Assembly: GCA_035456405.1 (NCBI GenBank)
Contig: DATIDG010000106.1
Location: 54,991-118,990, forward strand
Direction: 5' to 3'
From: JAGVSZ01 sp035456405
Lineage (GTDB): Bacteria; Pseudomonadota; Gammaproteobacteria; Burkholderiales; SG8-39
DNA: 64,000 bases
Below, in pieces: positions 7,893-16,344 of this stretch. Position 1 is the stretch's first letter. Each line of letters opens with the position of its first letter. The notes beneath the pieces were generated by a model that made no database searches, was not told the origin of the DNA, and saw only the letters and a program-made list of their open reading frames with translations. The position numbers and the translations under genes were made by a program.

Positions 7893-7999
7893 GCAGGTCA
7901 CGTAGGACACAGAGCGACACGGAGATCACAGAGAAAGAGAGGGAGGTACACAAGAGATCTCTCTTTGTCCGCTCTCTGCGAACCCCGTGGCCGCTTTTC
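7893..7999. repeat. ACAGAG-type dispersed intergenic repeat, copy 1
   Basis: The region has a purine-rich left half with iterated ACACAGAG/ATCACAGAG blocks and a complementary pyrimidine-rich right half ending in CCGTGGCCGCTTTTCT. Together they are an imperfect long inverted repeat. A second copy, in the same orientation, occupies 63451-63575. The two share left-end GGACACAGAG-like blocks and a right-end CTCTSTGYG...CCC..TGGYCGCTTT pattern. No open frame. It interrupts an otherwise tightly spaced minus-strand gene series. Confidence 0.6.
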
Positions 8000-8000
8000 T

Positions 8001-8747
8001 TCAATAGGTGGCGCGCCCGCCGGAGATGTCGAACACCCCACCGGTCGAGAACGCGCAATCCTCGGAGGCGAGCCAGCACACGAGCGCGGCGATCTCCTCG
8101 ACCTTGACGAAGCGGTTCATAGGGATCTTCGACAGCATGTAGTCGATGTGCTGCTGCGTGATCTGGTCGAAGATCGCCGTCTTCGCCGCCGCCGGCGTCA
8201 CGCAGTTCACCAGCACGCCGGTCTGCGCGAGTTCCTTGCCGAGCGACTTGGTGAGCGCGATCACGCCTGCCTTCGAGGCGGAGTAGGCCGATGCGTTCGG
8301 GTTGCCCTCCTTGCCCGCGATCGAGGCAATGTTCACGATCCGCCCGTACTTGCGCTTGGCCATGTGCGGCGCGATCGCGCGGCAGGTGAGGAACGGGCCG
8401 GTCAGGTTGACCTTCAGCACCTTCTCCCATTCCTCGACCGGGTAGTCGACGGTGGGGACCGTCATTCCGGCGATGCCGGCATTGTTCACCAGCACGTCGA
8501 TCCTGCCGAGATCTCGGATTGCATCGTCGGTCGCGCGGGTGATCGACGGCGCTTCCGTGACGTCCACTGCCGCGCCGCCGATCGGGCCGGGAAGCGACGA
8601 CACCGTCCTGTCGAGCAGCGCCTTGTCGCGGTCCCAGATCCGCACCGTCGCACCGGAGTCGAGGAGGCGCTTGACGATGGCGAGGCCGATGCCCTGCGCG
8701 CCGCCGGTGACGATGGCCGTGCGGCCCTTGAAGTCGAGCTGGTTCAT
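8001..8747 (-). CDS. Short-chain dehydrogenase/reductase (3-oxoacyl-ACP reductase-like)
   Basis: 248 residues, classical SDR. TGGAQGIG at the N-terminus binds NAD(P), followed by NNAG in VLVNNAGIAG, the catalytic serine in NIASIAG and YSASK with the catalytic Tyr/Lys. The ATG at 8747 follows GGAGAGGGACGCA; a longer in-frame reading runs into the promoter region and was not used. Substrate unknown; neighbours (HMGL-like, sugar-acid dehydratase) suggest oxidation of a hydroxy acid or sugar acid. It is separated from the HMGL-like gene by the repeat element. Confidence 0.85.
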   Translation of the reverse strand: MNQLDFKGRTAIVTGGAQGIGLAIVKRLLDSGATVRIWDRDKALLDRTVSSLPGPIGGAAVDVTEAPSITRATDDAIRDLGRIDVLVNNAGIAGMTVPTVDYPVEEWEKVLKVNLTGPFLTCRAIAPHMAKRKYGRIVNIASIAGKEGNPNASAYSASKAGVIALTKSLGKELAQTGVLVNCVTPAAAKTAIFDQITQQHIDYMLSKIPMNRFVKVEEIAALVCWLASEDCAFSTGGVFDISGGRATY

Positions 8748-8845
8748 TGCGTCCCTCTCCGGATGGCGCGCAGCGCGCGTCGGCGCCGCGCTGCGGAGGC
8801 GGGGAGTATAGAGCGGCGCGGCGGGGTTGGGGGCGGCGCGGAGGC

Positions 8846-9997
8846 TCAGCGACCCCAGAGCCGCCGCGTCGCGATCGCCGCGCCCTCGGCCAGCGCCGCG
8901 AGCTTCGCATACGCGATCGGCGGGTGGACCGCGCAGGCGCCGGCGAACGTCCCGAACCCGCAATCCGTGCCGGCGATCACGCGCTCGCGTCCCACGATGT
9001 CCGCGTAGCGGCAGACGCGCTCGGCGACGAGCTCGGGGTGCTCGATGAAGTTCGACACGCTGTCGATGACGCCCGGGACGAGGACCTTGTCGTCAGGGAT
9101 CCGCGTCGCCTTCCAGACCGTCCACTCGTGCGCGTGGCGCGGATTGGCGCCCTCGAACAGGCAGGCCTGCGCCTTTACCGCGAGCACGAGGTCGATGACG
9201 CGCTCGAGCGGGATGTCGTGGTGATGCGGACCCTCGTAGTTGCCCCAGCAGAGGTGCATGCGGACCCGGTCGGCCGGCACGTCGGCGAGCGCATGGTTGA
9301 GCGCCTCGACCTGCAGCCGTGCGCTTCTCAGGAACTCCGCCTCGGGGGCGTCGCGGAACGCAATGTGCCGCCCCATCGCTAGGTCGGGCGCGTCGATCTG
9401 CAGCACCAGGCCGGCGTCGACGATCGCCTCGTACTCCGCGCGCATGGCGTCTGCCAGCGCCCCGAGGTACGCCTCCCGGCTCGGGTAGTGCTCGTTCGGC
9501 TGGAACACCGCGATCACGCCCGGCGACGCGGCGTTCATGAAGCCTTCGGCAACGCCTGCCGCCGCCATCGCGGCCTTGAGGTTCGCGATGTCCTTCCGCA
9601 GCGGTGCGAGGTCCTTCACCGCGATCGGCCCGCGGCAGACGGGACGGTGATATTTCGGCGTGTCGCCGATCTTCGCCAGGCGCGCCTTGAAGCCGGGGAA
9701 CGCGTCGATGTCGCTCGGCACCGCGCGCGGCACCTCACCGATCTCGAAGCCGGTGAGGCGGTGGCGGATGTACGTGGCGTAGCTGATCTTGCTCATCTCG
9801 CCGTCGCTCACCACGTCGACGCCGGCATCGACCTGCTTCCTCACCGCGTCGGCGACTGCGGCGCGCATCGTCGCGTCGAACGCGTGCGGGTCGTGGGGTT
9901 CGCCCCGATCCTGCGCGAGGAGCCGGTCCACGACCTCCTGCGGCCGCGGCAGGCTGCCGACGTGGGTCGTGAGGATGCGGTCGGTGCTGCGTTGCAT
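8846..9997 (-). CDS. MetE C-terminal-like cobalamin-independent methyltransferase family protein
   Basis: 383 residues, the length of stand-alone MetE-like catalytic barrels rather than full MetE (about 750). It starts with RILTTHVGSLPRP, typical of the family, has VDVVSDGEMSK, then the zinc-site segments MHLCWGNYEGPHHHDIPLE and AGTDCGFGT. Full MetE transfers a methyl group from methyltetrahydrofolate to homocysteine; short homologues include epoxyalkane:coenzyme M transferases and many uncharacterised thiol alkyltransferases. It may be the first gene of the minus-strand block 4239-9997. Specific substrate unknown. Confidence 0.8.
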   Translation of the reverse strand: MQRSTDRILTTHVGSLPRPQEVVDRLLAQDRGEPHDPHAFDATMRAAVADAVRKQVDAGVDVVSDGEMSKISYATYIRHRLTGFEIGEVPRAVPSDIDAFPGFKARLAKIGDTPKYHRPVCRGPIAVKDLAPLRKDIANLKAAMAAAGVAEGFMNAASPGVIAVFQPNEHYPSREAYLGALADAMRAEYEAIVDAGLVLQIDAPDLAMGRHIAFRDAPEAEFLRSARLQVEALNHALADVPADRVRMHLCWGNYEGPHHHDIPLERVIDLVLAVKAQACLFEGANPRHAHEWTVWKATRIPDDKVLVPGVIDSVSNFIEHPELVAERVCRYADIVGRERVIAGTDCGFGTFAGACAVHPPIAYAKLAALAEGAAIATRRLWGR

Positions 9998-10321
9998 TGT
10001 GCCTTCCGTGCCGGCTGGTCAGGCCAGCTGCGCGCCGCACCGAAGCTTCGGCCGCGGAGCGCCAGTGCCCGCGCAGCCCGTCGCCTCGGTTCAGGATATC
10101 AGGGGCGGCGCTCGGGCCGCCCATGTCGTTTTCGTTCGCGGTGCCACGCGCTATAGTGGGCGCGCCGAGGCCAGTGGAACAACGGACAGACAAGAGCGGC
10201 GGGCAGCCCTGCAGCCGCGGCCCCGGCCGGGAGCGGGAAGGTTGATCGGGGGGGATTCCGAAGGGCACGTCCGTGCCTTCCGGGACACGATCGACCCGAA
10301 AGCGACGGAGGGGAGGACTCC
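9998..10321. promoter_or_regulatory. Divergent intergenic region (324 bp), probable promoters
   Basis: No coding frame looks real. The region must hold the promoters of the divergent MetE-like and cytochrome genes. A possible -10 hexamer TATAGT lies at 10152-10157, without a convincing -35 partner. An imperfect inverted repeat (CCGAAGGGCACG at 10258-10269 against CGTGCCTTCCGG at 10272-10283, with single-base bulges) precedes the cytochrome start. Nothing else recognised. Confidence 0.35.
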
Positions 10322-11722
10322 ATGCCGCGCGAAGCCCGCTTCATCACCCCGCGCCGATCCCGCACTCCCGCCTTGCCTGCCATGCCCCTGCTCGGCGCCC
10401 TGGCGATCGCCGCATGCATCTCCGTGCCGCCGGACAAGCCCGACCCGCAGGCCGCGCTCGTCGCCAAGGGCCGGGACATTTTCTTCAACGAGACGTTCAA
10501 TGGCAACGGCCGCACCTGCGGCACGTGCCACCGGGAGGACAACAACTTCACCATCGACGCGGTGTTGATTGCGCGGCTGCCGAAGAATGACGCGCTGTTC
10601 GTCGCCGAGTTCAATCCCGCGCTCGCAAAGAACTTCGAGAATCCGCGGCTGATGCGCGAGTTCGGGCTGATCCTCGAGAACCTGGACGGCTTCGACGACC
10701 TGGCGAACCGTTTCACCATGCGCGGCGTCCCGCACGTGCTTGGCCTGCGCAACTCGGTCGCGAGCCCGCAGGGCCCGCGCACCGGGTGGTCGGGCGACGG
10801 CGCGCCCGCCGACGGGTCGCTGCGCGCGTTCGCCGTCGGCGCGGTCATCCAGCACTTCACGCTGACGCTCAATCGCGTCGCCGGCGTCGATTTCCGGCTG
10901 CCGACCGAGGACGAGCTCGACGCGCTCGAGGCTTTCCAGCTCTCGCTCGGACGCCAGGCGGATCTGCAGCTTCCGCTCGCGCTCAAGGGGACGGTCCCGA
11001 AGCGCGGCCAGGAGATCTTCCTCGACGATCGGCTCGGAAAGTGCAACATCTGCCATCGCAACGCCGGCGCCAACGCCACGCTCGGCGGCCGCGACGCGGG
11101 TAACGCCAACTTCGACACCGGCGTCGAGACATTGCCGGATCAGCCCGCTCGCCTCACCGGCGAGCTCGTGCCGCGCGACGACGGCTTCGGACGCCCGGGC
11201 GACGGCACGTTCAACACGCCGCCCCTCGTCGAGGCGGCCGACACCGGCCCGTTCTTCCACAACAACGCGATCGAGACGATCGAGGGGGCGGTGGCATTCT
11301 TCAACGGCCAGACATTCAACAACTCGCCCTCGGGCCGCTTCCTTGCGAGCATCGATCCCAACGGCATCGGCATCCGGCTCGACGGCACGCAGATCGTCGC
11401 GATCGCCGCGTTCCTGCGGGTGATCAACGCGCTCGAGAACATCCGCCAGGCGATCGAGCTGCTGCAGCAAAGCGAGCACCTGGGCTTTTCCGCGCGCGAG
11501 GAGGCGAAGCGCCTGCTGCGCCGCGCGGCGGCCGAAACGGGGGATGCCGTCGACGTGCTTGCCGGCGGCGGTCTGCATCCCGAGGCGGTCGCCGAGCTCG
11601 CGCGGGCCAGGCGCCTGATCGAGCGGGCCGCGCGCAGCTCCTTCGCACGGCACGACCTCGCCCGCGAGGCGATCCAGGCGCAGGAGAAGGCTCGCGCTGA
11701 GCTCATCGTCGAGCCGAAGTGA
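10322..11722 (+). CDS. Dihaem c-type cytochrome lipoprotein (cytochrome c peroxidase/MauG-like)
   Basis: 466 residues. The N-terminus has a basic stretch, a hydrophobic core and a lipobox ending at C32 (LAIAAC), so it is probably an outer- or inner-membrane-anchored periplasmic lipoprotein. Two haem c sites are visible: C66-x-x-C69-H70 (CGTCH) and C241-x-x-C244-H245 (CNICH). The spacing and the FNTPPLVEAADTGPFFHNN segment resemble MauG/CCP-type dihaem proteins. The last 80 residues form a charged helical extension. A GGAGGGGAGGA ribosome-binding site precedes the ATG. Its exact role (peroxidase, redox partner, or oxidase of another protein) is not determined. A small secreted protein follows 30 bp downstream. 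Confidence 0.8.
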   Translation: MPREARFITPRRSRTPALPAMPLLGALAIAACISVPPDKPDPQAALVAKGRDIFFNETFNGNGRTCGTCHREDNNFTIDAVLIARLPKNDALFVAEFNPALAKNFENPRLMREFGLILENLDGFDDLANRFTMRGVPHVLGLRNSVASPQGPRTGWSGDGAPADGSLRAFAVGAVIQHFTLTLNRVAGVDFRLPTEDELDALEAFQLSLGRQADLQLPLALKGTVPKRGQEIFLDDRLGKCNICHRNAGANATLGGRDAGNANFDTGVETLPDQPARLTGELVPRDDGFGRPGDGTFNTPPLVEAADTGPFFHNNAIETIEGAVAFFNGQTFNNSPSGRFLASIDPNGIGIRLDGTQIVAIAAFLRVINALENIRQAIELLQQSEHLGFSAREEAKRLLRRAAAETGDAVDVLAGGGLHPEAVAELARARRLIERAARSSFARHDLAREAIQAQEKARAELIVEPK

Positions 11723-11752
11723 CTCTCCCAAGGCGATTGCGGAGGACAAGAC

Positions 11753-12133
11753 ATGCGAACGCTTCTGAATGGAACGGCAATCCTCGTGGCGATGCTGTGG
11801 GCGATCTCCCACGCGCACGGACAGAAGGCGACCGAGCAGTACATCCCGATCGGCCAGTCGCCGGGCGTGTCGCAGAAATACAGCTCGATCGGCGAGATTG
11901 CCGACGTGAACGCGGCCGCACGGACGGTGACGATCGCGGATCGGGGCGGCCCGCGGACGGTGAGGATCACCGACAAGACCCGCATCTGGCTCGACCGGAC
12001 GAAGCTCAAGCAGACGAATCTGAGCGGCAGCTTCGCCGACCTGCAGAAGGGTCGCAGGGTGGAGGTGAAGTACGAGGACCCCGCGCGCCGTGACGTCGCC
12101 GACTGGGTGAAGGTCGAGGTCGTCCAGCCCTGA
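11753..12133 (+). CDS. Small secreted protein, unknown function
   Basis: 126 residues. It has a clear signal peptide (MRTLLNGTAILVAMLWAIS, with predicted cleavage after HAHG/Q), and the mature part is beta-rich: GEIADVNAAARTVTIADRGG, VRITDKTRIWLDRTKL and VEVKYEDPARRDVADWVKVE. This looks like one small OB-like or DUF5666-type barrel in which a metal- or polymer-binding surface has been proposed, but I cannot name it. It follows the dihaem cytochrome by 30 bp on the same strand and is probably co-transcribed. It ends 12 bp from the stop of the convergent acyl-CoA synthetase. Confidence 0.7.
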   Translation: MRTLLNGTAILVAMLWAISHAHGQKATEQYIPIGQSPGVSQKYSSIGEIADVNAAARTVTIADRGGPRTVRITDKTRIWLDRTKLKQTNLSGSFADLQKGRRVEVKYEDPARRDVADWVKVEVVQP

Positions 12134-12145
12134 CGCGCCGAACCG

Positions 12146-13750
12146 CTACCGGAAGCGCTCGCGCAGCTTCACTTTCCAGAACTTCCCGGTCGAGGTGCGC
12201 GGAATCGCATCGAGGAACTCGATGCGGTCCGGCAGCTGCCACTTTGCGAATTTGCCCGCAAGATGCGCGCGCAACTCGTCGGGCGACGCGGCCTTGCCCG
12301 CCTTGAGCACCACGCAGGCGAGCGGCCGCTCGCCCCATTTCGCGTCGGCGACCGCGATCACCGCGGCCTCCTGCACCGACGGGTGCGCCATCAGCAGGTT
12401 CTCCATGTCGACCGAGCTGATCCACTCGCCGCCCGACTTGATCAGGTCTTTCGTGCGGTCCGAGATGCGCACGTAGCCGTGCGGGTCGATCGAGGCGACG
12501 TCGCCGGTCCGCAGCCAGCCGTCGGCGGTGAACTTCTCCGGATCCTGCGGCGTGTCGTGATAGCTGCCGGTGATGAACGGACCGCGCACCTGGATCTCGC
12601 CGACGCTCCTGCCGTCCCAGGGCTGCTCGGCGCCGTCGCCGCCGACGATGCGGATGTCCATCACCGGCATCGGCACGCCCGCCATGCCGAGCCGCGCGAA
12701 CCGCTCGTCCTCGCCGGCGCCCTGCAGCTCGGGCTTGATGAACGAGAGCGTGCCGAGCGGGCTCATCTCCGTCATACCCCAGCCGGGGCTGACCGCCGCG
12801 CCGTGGCGCGCATAGGCGCGGATGAGCGATTCGGGCACCGGGGCGCCGCCGACGAGCATGCGCATCCCCGGCGGCAGCCGGTAGCGCTCCGGCCGCGCGT
12901 CGAGGAGCTGGAGCATCCCGAGCCAGATCGTCGGCACGCCGAGGGCATAGGTCGGCTTCTCCCGCGCGATCAGGTCGAGCAGGTCCTCCGGCGCGAGGTG
13001 CGGGCCCGGGAAGACGAGCTTGATGCCCATCATCGCGCACACGTACGGCACGCCCCAGCAATTCGCGTGGAACATCGGCGTCGCGGGCAGCACCGAATCG
13101 CGCGCAGAGAGACCCCAGTGGTCCGGCTGGTTCGCCATGAGCGTATGGATCACCGTCGAGCGGTGCGAGTACACGACGCCCTTTGGCCGCCCGGTGGTGC
13201 CCGAGGTGTAGCACATGGCGATCGGGTCGTCCTCCTCGTGCGGCGCGTAGTCGAACTTAGCCGGCGCGGCGTCGAGAAACGCCTCGTAGTCGACGAGCGG
13301 TGCCGCGACCGCATGGCGGCCGAGCGGCACGACGATCACCTTCTCGAACGGGGCTCGCGCCTTGAACTGCTCGTACAGCGGCAGGAGCACATCGTCGACG
13401 ATCAGGAACCGGTCCTGCGCATGGTTCGCGATCCAGCTGATCTCGTCGGGCGAGAGGCGCAGGTTGAGCGTGTGCATCACGCCGCCCGCCGCCGGAATGC
13501 CGAAATAGCACTCGAGGTGGGCGTAGTGGTTCCAGCACAGCGTCGCCACGCGATCGCCCTTGCTCAGCCCCGCCGCGAGCAGCGCTGACGCGAGCCGGCG
13601 CGCGCGCCGGTAGAAGTCGGCGAATCGATAGCGCGCGAGCGACTTGTCCGGCAGCCGACTGACGATCTCCGACCCGGGATACAGCTTGCCAGCGCGCTCG
13701 AGGATCTGGTTGATCGACAGCGGCACCCGCTGCATGGTCGAGCGGATCAT
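12146..13750 (-). CDS. Acyl-CoA synthetase (medium/long-chain fatty-acyl-CoA ligase type)
   Basis: 534 residues, ANL superfamily. Motifs seen: MCYTSGTTGRPKGVVYSHR (P-loop), GWGMTEMSPLG, DGWLRTGDVA, ISDRTKDLIKSGGEWISS and PRTSTGKFWKVKLRE with the A10 lysine. The pattern, including PMFHANCWGVPY, is that of the AlkK/FadD3-like medium- to long-chain ligases. It forms acyl-CoA from a carboxylic acid, ATP and CoA. The ATG at 13750 was chosen; the frame stays open much further upstream but there it lies antisense to the divergent dehydrogenase. The neighbouring CoA-transferase and dehydrogenase suggest a shared acyl-CoA pathway. Confidence 0.88.
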   Translation of the reverse strand: MIRSTMQRVPLSINQILERAGKLYPGSEIVSRLPDKSLARYRFADFYRRARRLASALLAAGLSKGDRVATLCWNHYAHLECYFGIPAAGGVMHTLNLRLSPDEISWIANHAQDRFLIVDDVLLPLYEQFKARAPFEKVIVVPLGRHAVAAPLVDYEAFLDAAPAKFDYAPHEEDDPIAMCYTSGTTGRPKGVVYSHRSTVIHTLMANQPDHWGLSARDSVLPATPMFHANCWGVPYVCAMMGIKLVFPGPHLAPEDLLDLIAREKPTYALGVPTIWLGMLQLLDARPERYRLPPGMRMLVGGAPVPESLIRAYARHGAAVSPGWGMTEMSPLGTLSFIKPELQGAGEDERFARLGMAGVPMPVMDIRIVGGDGAEQPWDGRSVGEIQVRGPFITGSYHDTPQDPEKFTADGWLRTGDVASIDPHGYVRISDRTKDLIKSGGEWISSVDMENLLMAHPSVQEAAVIAVADAKWGERPLACVVLKAGKAASPDELRAHLAGKFAKWQLPDRIEFLDAIPRTSTGKFWKVKLRERFR

Positions 13751-13822
13751 TGCCCCTCCTCGCCGCCATTGTGCACGCGATCTGCGAGAATCGGCGCACC
13801 GCCATCCGACGAGGCCCGCGCG

Positions 13823-14836
13823 ATGCGTGTTTTTCAGATCCAGGACGACTGGGGCATGGAGCACCTGAAGCTCGCCACGCGCCCCGAACCCAGGCCCGGC
13901 CCCGGACAGGTGCTGATGCGGATGAAGGCCGCTGCGCTCAACTATCGCGACCTCCTCGTTCCGAACCGCGGCTACGGCTCGTACACCGGCAACCTGCCGC
14001 TGATCCCGCTTTCCGACGGCGTCGGCGAGGTAGTCGAGGTCGGCGCCGGGGTGACGCGGGCGAAGGTCGGCGACCGCGCCTGCCCGTGCTTCCAGCAGGG
14101 CTGGATAGCGGGCGAGCCCGACCTCGACCGCATCACGAAGACGATGGGCGGTCCGGTCGACGGCACGATGGCGGATCTCATATGCCTGCCGGAATACGGC
14201 ATCGTCAAAGTGCCTCAGTACCTGAGTGACATCGAGGCCGCGACGCTGCCGTGCGCGGCGCTCACCGCGTGGAGCGCTCTGGTCACCAACGAGAGCCTGC
14301 GCCCCGGTTGGCGCGTGCTCGTGCAGGGCACCGGCGGGGTGGCGCTCTTCGCGGTGCAGATCGCGAAGCTCCTCGGCGCGCACGTCACGGTCATCTCGTC
14401 GAGCGACGAGAAGATCGGGCGCGCGAGATCGCTCGGCGCCGACGCGGCGATCAACTACCGCGCGACGCCGGAGTGGGCGAAGGCGTCGCGCGAAATCACT
14501 GGCGGGCGCGGCTTCGACCACATCGTGGAGCTCGGCGGCGAGCAGACACTCCCGCAGAGCCTGCGCTGCATCCGGCCGGGCGGCACGCTGTCGATGATCG
14601 GCGTGCTGTCGGGCGGGACCGCGGCGCTTCCGCTCGGCCTGGTGGTGACGCGCCACGTGCGGCTCCAGGGGGTCACCGTGGGCCACCGCGACGGCTTCGA
14701 GGCGATGCTCCACGCATTCGAGCAGCACAAGCTGAAGCCGGTAGTGGACCGCGTGTTCGCGTTCGAGGAGCTGAAGGAGGCGATGGCCCTTCTCAAGAGC
14801 GGCGCGCATTTCGGTAAGGTTTGCATCAAGCATTGA
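13823..14836 (+). CDS. Zinc-independent MDR-family alcohol dehydrogenase/quinone oxidoreductase-like protein
   Basis: 337 residues of the medium-chain dehydrogenase/reductase superfamily. The catalytic domain shows NYRDLLVPNRGYG and PLIPLSDGVGEVVEVGAGV; the Rossmann half has VQGTGGVALFAVQIAKLLGA and GARSLGADAAINYR-like segments, and it ends HFGKVCIKH. The structural-zinc cysteine cluster of classical ADHs is absent, as in quinone oxidoreductases and enoyl reductases. Start at 13823 (MRVFQIQDD) because family similarity begins there. It is divergent from the acyl-CoA synthetase with 72 bp between the starts, and 12 bp upstream of the CoA-transferase gene, probably one operon. Substrate unknown. 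Confidence 0.82.
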   Translation: MRVFQIQDDWGMEHLKLATRPEPRPGPGQVLMRMKAAALNYRDLLVPNRGYGSYTGNLPLIPLSDGVGEVVEVGAGVTRAKVGDRACPCFQQGWIAGEPDLDRITKTMGGPVDGTMADLICLPEYGIVKVPQYLSDIEAATLPCAALTAWSALVTNESLRPGWRVLVQGTGGVALFAVQIAKLLGAHVTVISSSDEKIGRARSLGADAAINYRATPEWAKASREITGGRGFDHIVELGGEQTLPQSLRCIRPGGTLSMIGVLSGGTAALPLGLVVTRHVRLQGVTVGHRDGFEAMLHAFEQHKLKPVVDRVFAFEELKEAMALLKSGAHFGKVCIKH

Positions 14837-14848
14837 GCGGGGCGCGGC

Positions 14849-16030
14849 ATGGGCGGAATCCTTTCTGGCGTCACCGTCGTTGCGCTCGAGCACGTGATCG
14901 CCGCGCCGTTCGCGACGCGCCACCTCGCGGACCTCGGCGCGCGGGTCATCAAGATCGAGCGCCCCGGCGGCGGCGACTTCGCGCGCGGCTACGACAGGCG
15001 CGTCCGCGGCCTCGCCTCGCACTTCGTCTGGACCAACCGCGGCAAGCAGAGCATCGCGCTCGACCTCAAGGCGCCGGCGGGAGTGGAGGTGCTCGATCGC
15101 CTCGTGCAGCGCGCCGACGTGATGATCCAGAACCTCGCGCCCGGCGCGGCGGCGCGGCTCGGCGCGAGCTACGAAGCGGTCGCGGCGAAGAACCCTTCAA
15201 TTATCGTGTGCGAGATTTCCGGCTACGGCGAGGCGGGGCCGTACTCGGACAAGAAGGCTTACGACCTCCTCGTGCAGTCCGAGGCCGGGCTGCTGTCCGT
15301 CACCGGGACCCCCGACGACGTCGTGAAGGCCGGCATCTCGATCGCGGACATCGCGGCGGGGATGTACGCGTACAGCTCGATCCTCGCTGCGCTCTACGAC
15401 CGCGCGCGCACCGGGCGCGGCCGGCGCATCGAGATCTCGATGCTCGAGGCGCTCGCCGAGTGGATGGGATTCCCGCTCTACTACACGCACGACGGCCAGG
15501 ACCCGCCGCCGCGCAGCGGCGCCTCGCACGCGACGATCTACCCTTACGGCCCGTTCAAGTGCGGCGACGGGCGGACGATCATGATCGGCCTGCAGAACGA
15601 GCCCGAGTGGCGCGCCTTCTGCGACAAGGTGCTCGAGCGGCCGGAGCTGAAATCGGATTCTCGATTCCAGAGCCCAGTGCTGCGCGCGAAGAACCGCGCC
15701 GCGCTCGCGCCGGTGATCGATGAGGCGTTTTCGAGGATGCCGGCGGCGAAGGTCGTGGAACTGCTCGACGCGGCCGGCATCGGCAACGCGACGGTGAACG
15801 AGATGCGCGACGTCTGGGGGCACCCGCAGCTCGCGGCGCGCGACCGCTGGCGCGAGATGCTGTCGCCGGTCGGGCCGCTGCCGACATTGCGCCTGCCGGG
15901 CTCGTGGACCGACGAGGAGGCCCCGGTCGGCGCCGTGCCGGCAGTCGGCGAGCACACCGACCTCGTGCTCGCGGAGCTCGGCTATTCGAGCGACGAGATC
16001 GCGGACCTGCGCCGGCGCGGCATCGCCTAG
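14849..16030 (+). CDS. CaiB/BaiF family III CoA-transferase
   Basis: 393 residues, family III CoA-transferase. Typical segments: GVTVVALEHVIAAPFATRHL, LGARVIKIERPGGGDFAR, NRGKQSIALDLKAP, ICEISGYG-like turn and AGMYAYSSILAALYDRARTG. Members move CoA between carboxylic acids through a covalent aspartyl-acyl intermediate. The position aligned with the nucleophilic Asp of formyl-CoA transferase (SMQDA) reads SMLEA here, so the residue is E200; see the finding. It ends 8 bp from the stop of the convergent ABM gene. Donor and acceptor acids are unknown; the acyl-CoA ligase next door points to carboxylic-acid metabolism. Confidence 0.87.
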   Translation: MGGILSGVTVVALEHVIAAPFATRHLADLGARVIKIERPGGGDFARGYDRRVRGLASHFVWTNRGKQSIALDLKAPAGVEVLDRLVQRADVMIQNLAPGAAARLGASYEAVAAKNPSIIVCEISGYGEAGPYSDKKAYDLLVQSEAGLLSVTGTPDDVVKAGISIADIAAGMYAYSSILAALYDRARTGRGRRIEISMLEALAEWMGFPLYYTHDGQDPPPRSGASHATIYPYGPFKCGDGRTIMIGLQNEPEWRAFCDKVLERPELKSDSRFQSPVLRAKNRAALAPVIDEAFSRMPAAKVVELLDAAGIGNATVNEMRDVWGHPQLAARDRWREMLSPVGPLPTLRLPGSWTDEEAPVGAVPAVGEHTDLVLAELGYSSDEIADLRRRGIA

Positions 16031-16037
16031 CGGCTGT

Positions 16038-16331
16038 TCAGGCGGGGTTGTGCCGCGACAGGAACCGCACCGTGTTCGACACGAGCCACGCCTCCATCTT
16101 CGGCTTGAACGCGAGGAAGTGCGGCGTCCTGAGGTGCGCCTCGAACGCCGCCCGGTCGTCGTAGACCTCGTACAGGACGATTTTCGCCGGATCCTCGGGC
16201 GCGACGCAGACGTCGAATTGCCTGCAGCCAGGCTCGGTCTCGCGCGAGGCCCGCGCGTTCTTGACGATTTCCGCGGTGAAGGCTTCCACGTGCTCCGGCT
16301 TCACTACGAAGTCCACGACCAGAACGTACAT
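16038..16331 (-). CDS. Antibiotic biosynthesis monooxygenase (ABM) domain protein
   Basis: 97 residues forming a single ferredoxin-like ABM domain, as in YgiN and LsrG. It shows VLVVDFVVKPEHVEAFTAEI, ASRETEPGCRQFDV and YEVYDDRAAFEAHLRTPHF. Such dimeric proteins act as cofactor-free monooxygenases or as isomerases/binding proteins for small metabolites. It is the last gene of the minus-strand TRAP operon, 13 bp after the large permease gene, so it probably acts on the imported compound or its breakdown product. Confidence 0.85.
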   Translation of the reverse strand: MYVLVVDFVVKPEHVEAFTAEIVKNARASRETEPGCRQFDVCVAPEDPAKIVLYEVYDDRAAFEAHLRTPHFLAFKPKMEAWLVSNTVRFLSRHNPA

Positions 16332-16344
16332 GCGCGCCTCCCGA

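Noticed and set aside
7900..7960. Short ACAGAG units as a possible CRISPR array
   Set aside because: Units are 6-9 bp, irregular, without uniform spacers, and the whole element is an inverted repeat. No cas genes are nearby.
4679..8107. Very long open frame (1142 codons) on the plus strand
   Set aside because: It is antisense to the cupin, IlvD/Edd and HMGL-like genes, whose motifs are clear. High GC makes long spurious frames common; its composition (Arg/Ala/Val/His/Asp-rich) is typical of antisense shadows.
13751..15022. Upstream continuation of the acyl-CoA synthetase frame (to 958 residues)
   Set aside because: The additional 420 residues lie antisense to the MDR dehydrogenase and show no family similarity; the ATG at 13750 gives the normal ligase length.
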